A stretch of DNA of 64,000 bases from an uncultured Roseiflexaceae bacterium (GTDB lineage: Bacteria > Chloroflexota > Chloroflexia > Chloroflexales > Roseiflexaceae). Below the pieces are notes generated by a model. It did no database searches. It was given only the letters and a program-made list of their open reading frames with translations, and was not told where the DNA came from. How positions within the stretch are numbered: position 1 is the stretch's first letter; each line of letters opens with the position of its first letter. The stretch is from NCBI GenBank assembly GCA_937988885.1, contig CALKHR010000163.1, forward strand, positions 1 through 64,000. Reading direction: 5' to 3'. The position numbers were made by a program, and so were the translations under genes. Below are positions 58,336 to 64,000 of this stretch, piece after piece.

Positions 58336-58743
58336 TATAGCGACCACATGGAGTATCGTGTCTCTTTTGCTCATTTGGTCGCATGTGGTGGAACGGTGGC
58401 AGTCGAGCCGACCGTGCCGCCAGCCACACCTGAGTCGTCGACTACCCCATCGACCGCGACACCGACTCTGGAGCCGACTGTCACGCTATCGCCGACCATC
58501 ACGCCATCGCCCACCGTCACGCCTATCCCAACGCTGACATCGCTGCCGGAGCAGGCCGACTTGATCGGCGACTGGATATTCACAGGTGATCCCGGATGCG
58601 ATGGTAGCATCAACTTCGTGCAACAGGTACGTTTCGCTGAAGGTGGCACGATCGATTGGTTTGACAATAAAGATTCTGGGCGCTGGAAAGAGGATGGCGA
58701 TACGTTGTCCGTCATTGATACGCCATCGGGTGACCGGTGTTAG
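58333..58743 (+). pseudogene. lipoprotein gene remnant
   Basis: The frame encodes LVACGG, a lipobox, followed by a long Thr/Pro-rich spacer and a domain start LIGDWIFTGDPGC. The signal peptide hydrophobic part is degraded (polar residues before LVAC) and the domain stops early at 58743. It looks like a decayed surface lipoprotein. Confidence 0.5.
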
Positions 58744-58979
58744 TCGTCGGTGGCTACTCAAACGACGATAAGGCGCTCAATAAGGTCTCGCGCTACGATC
58801 CTACGGCCAACGAGTGGAAGAGTTTAGGCCCAGTGGCGGTCGAGCGCTACAACCTCACCTTGTCGCAACTCGCCGATGGCCGCGTGTTGGTGCTCGGTGG
58901 CGAATCCGAGAACAGCAAGACACTGCCTGGTTTTGAACTCTACGATCCGGCGATGGGCACCAATCAACCTGTGCCCTAG
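58737..58979 (+). pseudogene. Kelch-repeat gene fragment
   Basis: An 80-codon frame holding one and a half Kelch repeats: VVGGYSND, SRYDPTANEWKSLGP, and RVLVLGGESEN. Full Kelch proteins have four to seven repeats and, here, a signal. The fragment overlaps the lipoprotein remnant by 7 bp in another frame and ends just before a hairpin repeat, so it is likely debris of one or two secreted proteins. Confidence 0.5.
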
Positions 58980-59010
58980 CCTTGCAACGAGCGAGACGTT
59001 TTCGGAAGAG

Positions 59011-59051
59011 ATGACATCGGCCTCCTGCTACGTGCAGAAGGCCGATATCAC
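59011..59051. repeat. hairpin repeat, copy c
   Basis: Same 15-11-15 design as copies a, b and d, with loop TGCTACGTGCA. The stem is imperfect (12 of 15 pairs). It lies between gene remnants and the LacI gene. Confidence 0.7.
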
Positions 59052-59064
59052 AAAAGAGACCACC

Positions 59065-60219
59065 TTACTCTCGTCCGTGCCCGGTGGTGCTAAAGCGCGC
59101 CACCACGCTCGGCTCCAGCACAATCGAGCGTTCGGGCGGCGCCTCGCCCTGGATCTCGGCCAACAACATCTCCACCAGTTTATGCGCCACCAAATCGGTC
59201 GGTTGGCGCACCGACGTTAACCCCAGCAACTCCGCCACGGGTGTGTCATCGTAGCCCGTCACCGCGATATCGACGCCCGGCTGCAAGCCGAGCTGCGACA
59301 AATAGCGCATCACCCCGAACGCCATCACGTCGTTGGTGCAAGCGATCGCGGTGGGTCGTGGCTGAGCGGCAAGCACCTGCTGTGTCGCGAGCATGGCCTG
59401 CTCCACCGTATTGGGCGTGCGAGCGATCCAGGCATCGGGCGGCGTGATCCCAGCGCACGTCAACGCCTCGTAGTAGCCCCGCACCCGTTCGTCGCCGACA
59501 CGCTGCCCGGCTGGCCAACTCAGCAGGGCGATCTGCCGATGCCCTAATTCCAGCAGATGCTCGATCACCAAGCGCATTCCGAGATGACTATCGACCTCCA
59601 CCGAGGAGAACGTGACCTCGCTGTCGATCCGCCCGAACGAGACGAACGGAATGCCGACTTTCTGCAGATAGCGCACGCGCGGATCGTCGTAGACCAAATC
59701 GGAGAGCACAAAGCCATCCACGCGGGCCGATTGGATCAACTCGATATAGCTCTCTACGCTGCTATCGGGGTGTTGGGCGAACGTCAAAATATGGTAGCCC
59801 CACGCCTCAGCTGCCTGCGCGATATCGTACAGAAACCGATCGAGCAGCGCATTGCGGCGCACCGGGTCTTCGGCGCTGTGCCAGGCATACCCGATCAAAC
59901 GGCTCTGATTCGACTTCAGGCCGCGCGCGATGCTGTTGCGACGGTAATCGAGATCGTGGATCGCCTGAAGGACGCGCTGCCGAGTTTCGGGCTTGGTGAG
60001 CGGGCTATTGTTCAGCACGTGCGACACGGTGCCGACCGAAACCCCCGCCAACGCCGCAACATCGCGGATCGTGATGTGCAACGTGTACCCGTGAGCCGCG
60101 GCTACCGCCTGCACACGCTGCTGAGTCTCGGGATCGACCGTCGGCAGAGCGCGCAGCGCGTGGTACGCCGTTAACAGAGGAACTTGTGCATCATCAGCGA
60201 TCTGCTTGAGTGTAATCAT
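59065..60219 (-). CDS. LacI-family regulator with two tandem HTH domains
   Basis: A 384-residue regulator. The normal LacI HTH (TIRDVAALAGVSVGTVSHVLNNS, about 50-75, with the hinge helix through about 105) is preceded by a second, divergent HTH at 2-45 (TLKQIADDAQVPLLTAYHALRALPTVDPETQQRV). The periplasmic-binding-protein-like core (about 110-375) binds an effector sugar and dimerises. Two headpieces in one chain are unusual and may read a longer or doubled operator. It starts by a 4-bp overlap with the upstream GH31 remnant. A TTGAACCGTTTCAA operator lies in the promoter at 61526-61539, about 1.3 kb upstream of its start. Confidence 0.93.
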   Translation of the reverse strand: MITLKQIADDAQVPLLTAYHALRALPTVDPETQQRVQAVAAAHGYTLHITIRDVAALAGVSVGTVSHVLNNSPLTKPETRQRVLQAIHDLDYRRNSIARGLKSNQSRLIGYAWHSAEDPVRRNALLDRFLYDIAQAAEAWGYHILTFAQHPDSSVESYIELIQSARVDGFVLSDLVYDDPRVRYLQKVGIPFVSFGRIDSEVTFSSVEVDSHLGMRLVIEHLLELGHRQIALLSWPAGQRVGDERVRGYYEALTCAGITPPDAWIARTPNTVEQAMLATQQVLAAQPRPTAIACTNDVMAFGVMRYLSQLGLQPGVDIAVTGYDDTPVAELLGLTSVRQPTDLVAHKLVEMLLAEIQGEAPPERSIVLEPSVVARFSTTGHGRE

Positions 60220-61130
60220 ACTTTGAATGCAAACTCAAGTTGCCGACTTCTCCCATCATCTATCAGTTCAAGCGTCAGCACGCGACGTTTGGCATCGTAA
60301 CGAGCGGTTGGGTACGCAGCAGCGGCGATACGGTCGAGGTTGTGCACGCGCAACACGAGTATGCGGTGCGGCGGCGCATACAGACCCGATTGCTCACCGA
60401 ACACCACACACAACCGACCATCGCACACCCGTTGGCGGAAAGTCGTTATGCAGAACTGATCGGAATCGCCCATCATCGCCGCCTGATCGCCCTCATACAG
60501 CGTTAAACCGCCCACGCCGGGGAACACATCGAGGATCAGCGGATCGAGCACGCAACCAGGCACATAGGCCCGCATCGACGTATTTGGGATGATCGCACCA
60601 GCGCGCACAAACAGCGGCATCTGCTCCGTCGAACCCTGCACAAGCAGCGTCGTCGGCCCCTCGATCAGCGTCTCGTTCCACCAATCGTACCATTGCCCTT
60701 GCGGTAGGTAGACCGTGCGGCAGGTGTGCTTCGGCTCGTAGATCGGCGCGGCCAACAGCCATGCACCCACCATCATCTGATCGGGAATCGTATACGTTGC
60801 TGGGTCATCGGGGAAATGATGGAGCAGAGGGCGCAACGCGGGCATGCCACGTTGCGACATCTCCCATTGGAGCGTGGAGAGATACGGCTGCAAACGTAAC
60901 TGCACATACCTCTCGCAGATGGCAGCAACCTTCGCATCAAACGGCTGAAACTCAACAGAAGCGTGCGACGTATCAGCAAACGGAACGAACGTCTGAATAT
61001 CTTGGGCCACACGTTCGTTGTTCGGCATACCAAAACAGGCCTGGAGCATCGTCTTAACCGACGGCAGCGCCATAAACCGCCGAGGTTTGGGCTGCGACAC
61101 AGGCAACTCCACCCGATTCCAGCGCGACAT
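60216..61130 (-). CDS. GH31 C-terminal part (truncated alpha-glucosidase-like)
   Basis: A 304-residue frame matching only the C-terminal third of GH31 enzymes: FVPFADTSHASVEFQPF, the end of the barrel (RLQPYLSTLQWEMSQRGMPALRPLLHHF), and the proximal and distal C-terminal beta domains (LPQGQWYDWWNE, PLFVRAGAIIPN). The catalytic nucleophile and acid/base Asp regions would lie before the present start and are absent. The start at 61130 has GGGAGAG upstream and the frame is intact, so it is translated but not expected to be a glycosidase. It is coupled by ATGA to the LacI gene. It is probably the relic of a glucosidase that was shortened by deletion. Confidence 0.8.
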   Translation of the reverse strand: MSRWNRVELPVSQPKPRRFMALPSVKTMLQACFGMPNNERVAQDIQTFVPFADTSHASVEFQPFDAKVAAICERYVQLRLQPYLSTLQWEMSQRGMPALRPLLHHFPDDPATYTIPDQMMVGAWLLAAPIYEPKHTCRTVYLPQGQWYDWWNETLIEGPTTLLVQGSTEQMPLFVRAGAIIPNTSMRAYVPGCVLDPLILDVFPGVGGLTLYEGDQAAMMGDSDQFCITTFRQRVCDGRLCVVFGEQSGLYAPPHRILVLRVHNLDRIAAAAYPTARYDAKRRVLTLELIDDGRSRQLEFAFKV

Positions 61131-61142
61131 AGTCTCTCCCAT

Positions 61143-61525
61143 CCTGCAGGCACTCCCACACTGGAAGCCTGAATACCGTGAACGAACAGGACGAAGGGTG
61201 ATATCGAGCCTATACCTTCAACAGGTACAAACTGAAGCGGAAAAAGCGAATGTTTTGCCGAGGAAGCTCTTAGAGCACAAATCAGCCGCCGATAGATGGA
61301 AAACCATCGCTCGCGCGAAACCCTAAAGGATGCTCGAGTAATGTCCCATCGTACACCGAATCAAGCGCCAACATGCGCTGGAATGTATGAACAGATAGCG
61401 ATGGCTGCACACCAAGCCGTGCCGCCAAAGTGCATGAGTGGGCGAACAGAGCCAAGTTACAGAAGCGAAACTTGTACTAGGTGAACGGCTAAAACAAGTG
61501 GGCTAAAGAGTAGTGTAATCGTTGA
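61143..61525. other. leader or decayed region between operator and GH31 remnant
   Basis: This 380-bp stretch lies between the promoter and the truncated GH31 gene. No intact gene is present. A short open stretch with degenerate coding look occurs on the reverse strand around 61270-61400. It may hold the remains of the missing GH31 N-terminal region. Confidence 0.4.
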
Positions 61526-61567
61526 TTGAACCGTTTCAATAATAGCATACCATCCCAACACTGTCAA
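61526..61567 (-). promoter_or_regulatory. promoter with LacI-type operator
   Basis: Read leftward: TTGACA (61567-61562), a 17-bp spacer, TATTAT (61544-61539) preceded by TGC, then the near-palindrome TTGAAACGGTTCAA (61539-61526) with a central CG, typical of LacI-family operators. Repressor bound here would block the start site. It most likely controls the GH31 remnant and lacI. Confidence 0.82.
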
Positions 61568-61786
61568 CGAGCGAAGAACGCTAAAAACATGCAAGAAGCC
61601 AGCATTGATTCCCTTTATCAACGCTCCAATTGCCTTTACAACAGATGCGCGCATGAATTGTCGCTCTCTCATGATCATTTCATGAAAATTGCATCAACAT
61701 AGCTCGAAACGAGCGACTTGCGCTCATTTCCTATCGTATTATGTGAAATTATGCACAAAACGAGGAAAGGGCAGAATGTGCCAATA

Positions 61787-61994
61787 ATACCAAATCCGTT
61801 TGGGCAGTGGCAGTAACAAACCCGTGTTAGCTTGCGGCAGCAAGGTATTTGACGTTTTTGTGGTGTCGATGCGCTGCTATGCGCAGCGCGTCGACACCAC
61901 TCTACCCTGGAAATGCTGATATCAGTCCAACGTTGAAGAAAGCGTGTTCAGCAAACGTGCTGGTACCGTAAGCAATCATTTGGACTTGATATAA
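61787..61994 (+). repeat. MITE-like repeat, copy d
   Basis: A full element of 208 bp: left end ATACCAAATCC, arm with GTGTTAGCTTGCGGCAGC, hairpin 61860-61900 (15-bp stem with one mismatch, loop TGCTATGCGCA), right arm, and right end GGACTTGATAT. The end is an inverted repeat of the start (ATATCAAGTCC against ATACCAAATCC). No coding capacity. Confidence 0.8.
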
Positions 61995-62025
61995 AAAGTG
62001 CCACCAATGGGAGTTGGTGGCACAT
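61995..62025 (-). terminator. intrinsic terminator after the TPR gene
   Basis: Read leftward, a perfect 10-bp stem (62025-62016 with 62009-62000), 6-nt loop, then TTTTT. It lies 21 bp past the stop codon and abuts the MITE end. Confidence 0.93.
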
Positions 62026-62046
62026 GCGGTTGATGGGAAAAGATGC

Positions 62047-64000
62047 CTACTCCTCGGCCAGCAGCGCGGCCCGCAACTGGATCTGCTTGATCGTGTCGTC
62101 GATGTAGCGCAGACTCATATCCCACGCCTCGGCCCAGCGCGCTGGAGCGGGGCGCTGATACGGCAGATCGTTCGCCGCCACATACACCAACCCATCACGG
62201 ATCGCGTGGTGGAACGTCTGCAGTTCGCTCAACGGCACGCTCGTCAGCAACTGGCCGATGATCAGCTCGAACGCGTCGCGGTCCCGATGCTTCAATGCGA
62301 ACAGCACCGTGCGCGCCAACGCGATCGTGAGTTGCTGCAACATCTCCTGGTACGCCCCCGTGTGGTACGCCACCAACGCCCGTTGGAACGCCAGTTTGCC
62401 GCACAACACATAGCGATACCGAGGCATATCGATATGCATCATCTGTTCGACCAGCGCGATGTGCTCAGCCGCTTGGGCGTGGTCGCCGGCGTTGTTGAAG
62501 ATCGACACCTGTAGCTCGATCAGCGCCGCCCGCTGGAACGACTCGCCCGGCGACAACTGCTCGAACGCGCGCCCCACGATCGTCTGCGCTAGCTCATCGA
62601 ACTGCTTGGCGGCCTCGTCGTCGCCACGCAGTCGGTACAGATGCGCGCAGTCGCGGGCGAAGCGCGCATAATCGCCGTACAGTTCGCAGAGCGTTGTCGG
62701 CTCGTGCTGCAACAGCCGCACCGCCTCATCGAAGATCTCGATCAGCCCGGGGTTCGGCTGGCGGTTCTCGTTCATGCGGCGGCGGTCGATCTGCGCGATC
62801 GTCCATCGCACCAGCCCGTTCGCGTGCGGGATATCGGCCCGCTCCGCCGCGCGGCGCGCCAACGTTGCCGAGCGGTTGGCCTGCTCGAAATCGTTCCGAG
62901 CGATATTGATCAGCGCATTGGTGTTGTAGAACTGCGCCCGATAATAATTCGAGGCCGATTCGATATGCTGGCTCAGGATGCGCCGCGATATCTCAAGCGC
63001 GTACTCCAAATCGCCGAGCCGCGCGTGCGTCAGCGCCAAGTCGTTGGTCATCTGTGCAAGGCGGAACGTGTACCAGGTGCTGGGCAGAATCACATCGCCG
63101 GGTGTGTTCGCGCGGTAGCTCTGGAACGTATCGCGGCCATCGCCCAAACTCGTGATCGCTGCATCGTAGCGCTGTTGGCGCTCACGCAGGTAGCCGAGCA
63201 ACCCGTACACTTCGCTCAAGAACAGTTGGCTGTAGCGCTGCAACCGCTCATCGTGCAACTCCGGCTGCCTCAACAGATCGATCAGCCGATTCAGGCGGCG
63301 CTCAAGGCGTGCGTTGTCCTGCGGCGAAAGCTGCACCGTCGCGCTGGCCCAGGCCATGCTCAGATCCACATACAGATACGGCGCGGGGTAAAACAGCGGC
63401 GTCTCCTCGGTATCCGGCGGAATCCAGCCTGCCTGCACGAACTGCTCGAAGAGCTGATCGGCAAGCTCGATAGCGCGCTGCAACTGATCGCGCACCACTA
63501 GCAACTTCACCCGCCGCACCTGCTCGTCGCGCATAATCATATCGTACTGAATCCCCTTCGCCTCCAACAACTTGTCGAGGTAGGGGAACGTCTCGTGACC
63601 GTCGCGGTGCGCACGGGCCGTGATGGTGCTCCAAAACGCATCGGCCAGAATCACGGCATCGCGGTCCTGGCGGATGCTGAGCAAGTAGTCGATATAATCG
63701 GTATAGACGCGGTAACCCTGGTTGATGTCGAGTGTGAGAGCGTAGTACAGGTTGTTCGACATCGCCTGCAACAGGCTCGAACCGCGCCCGTTGGTCTGCA
63801 GCACCTGTTCGCGGCTCTTGTCGTACAGGTACGACAAAGTCAACTCGCGCAGACCGAGCGCATCGGGCCGACCGCTGTTATCGAGCAACTGATACACTTC
63901 GTCGTGCAGCAGCAGCAGGTCGCTCTCGGCAGGAGCCACATTCGCCTGCATCACGCGAACTGTTTTGATCAGCGCCAACGAGCCGATTCGGTCGATCACT
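62047..64000 (-). CDS. large TPR-repeat protein, C-terminal part (gene runs off the window)
   Basis: At least 650 residues of all-helical TPR-like repeats, for example LAFQRALVAYHTGAYQEMLQQL, QAAEHIALVEQMM, and AQMTNDLALTHARLGDLEYALEIS. The frame is open at the window end, so the N-terminus (probably a regulator, kinase or STAND ATPase domain) lies outside. No catalytic or DNA-binding motif is visible in the part seen. By resemblance to the other regulators here it may be the tail of a STAND/TPR sensor. Confidence 0.85.
   Translation of the reverse strand, partial: VIDRIGSLALIKTVRVMQANVAPAESDLLLLHDEVYQLLDNSGRPDALGLRELTLSYLYDKSREQVLQTNGRGSSLLQAMSNNLYYALTLDINQGYRVYTDYIDYLLSIRQDRDAVILADAFWSTITARAHRDGHETFPYLDKLLEAKGIQYDMIMRDEQVRRVKLLVVRDQLQRAIELADQLFEQFVQAGWIPPDTEETPLFYPAPYLYVDLSMAWASATVQLSPQDNARLERRLNRLIDLLRQPELHDERLQRYSQLFLSEVYGLLGYLRERQQRYDAAITSLGDGRDTFQSYRANTPGDVILPSTWYTFRLAQMTNDLALTHARLGDLEYALEISRRILSQHIESASNYYRAQFYNTNALINIARNDFEQANRSATLARRAAERADIPHANGLVRWTIAQIDRRRMNENRQPNPGLIEIFDEAVRLLQHEPTTLCELYGDYARFARDCAHLYRLRGDDEAAKQFDELAQTIVGRAFEQLSPGESFQRAALIELQVSIFNNAGDHAQAAEHIALVEQMMHIDMPRYRYVLCGKLAFQRALVAYHTGAYQEMLQQLTIALARTVLFALKHRDRDAFELIIGQLLTSVPLSELQTFHHAIRDGLVYVAANDLPYQRPAPARWAEAWDMSLRYIDDTIKQIQLRAALLAEE

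Noticed and set aside
61457..61678. 73-codon hydrophobic frame resembling a membrane protein fragment
   Set aside because: It spans the promoter and operator at 61526-61567 and has no family match, so coding is unlikely.
1..64000. CRISPR array, phage or transposase genes
   Set aside because: No regularly spaced direct repeats, cas genes, integrase, capsid or transposase genes were seen.

Overview
The window is a chromosomal segment that looks like a filamentous, multicellular member of the phylum Chloroflexota (class Chloroflexia, for example a relative of Herpetosiphon, Kouleothrix or Chloroflexus). This is an inference from gene content. It holds many very large STAND-type ATPases with WD40 or TPR tails, CHAT proteases, an actinobacterial-type inositol phosphate synthase, an F420-type luciferase-like oxidoreductase, GH95 and GH31 glycosidases, a sortase and a bactofilin. 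Shine-Dalgarno sites and extended -10 promoters are easy to read. No phage, transposase, rRNA or CRISPR array was found.

Layout. 1-13.9 kb: two tandem tRNA-Ala genes with terminators, bactofilin, dihydrolipoyl dehydrogenase, a SARP/NB-ARC/TPR regulator, an LLM oxidoreductase, O-acetylhomoserine sulfhydrylase with a CoA-binding partner behind a structured leader, inositol-3-phosphate synthase behind a possible attenuator, a PLP decarboxylase and a VOC protein. 13.9-25.4 kb: a translationally coupled pair (CHAT-SIR2 protein plus nSTAND1-WD40 ATPase), divergent from a secreted anchored protein, a caspase-fold C25-like protein and a membrane gluzincin, followed by a sortase. 25.5-42.3 kb: an AAA ATPase with a C-terminal winged helix, M20 peptidase, sugar isomerase, aldo/keto reductase, RsbW-like kinase, galE, GH95, a degenerate receiver protein, a CBS protein, a STAND protein lacking the Walker A lysine, and two tandem MFS paralogues.

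42.9-52.4 kb is the most interesting part. It carries a Ro60/Rsr-like protein (TROVE-like repeats plus vWA) surrounded by four non-coding RNAs that I read as bacterial Y RNAs. Each has a long stem pairing its ends, a shared TACACA motif and a shared ACTYGTACG 3' strand. Two or three of them contain a circularly permuted tRNA-like module. Two pairs of RNAs are each driven by a nearly identical TTGACA-N17 promoter and end in an intrinsic terminator. Next to them lie a vWA-HTH protein, an unknown protein, a ThiF-like E1 enzyme and an opposing RNA-repair operon (HEAT protein, methyltransferase, RNA ligase, HD-polynucleotide kinase). Together this looks like an RNA surveillance and repair island.

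52.6-64 kb: a secreted S11-like peptidase with a GEVED domain, a HEAT protein, a DHA2 efflux pump, gene remnants, a LacI regulator with two HTH domains coupled to a GH31 remnant under a promoter/operator, and the C-terminal part of a large TPR protein.

A MITE-like repeat (about 200 bp, terminal inverted repeats) with a 40-41 nt covarying hairpin core recurs across the window (11.9, 47.0 and 61.9 kb, a half copy at 31.1 kb, and hairpin-only copies at 39.5 and 59.0 kb).
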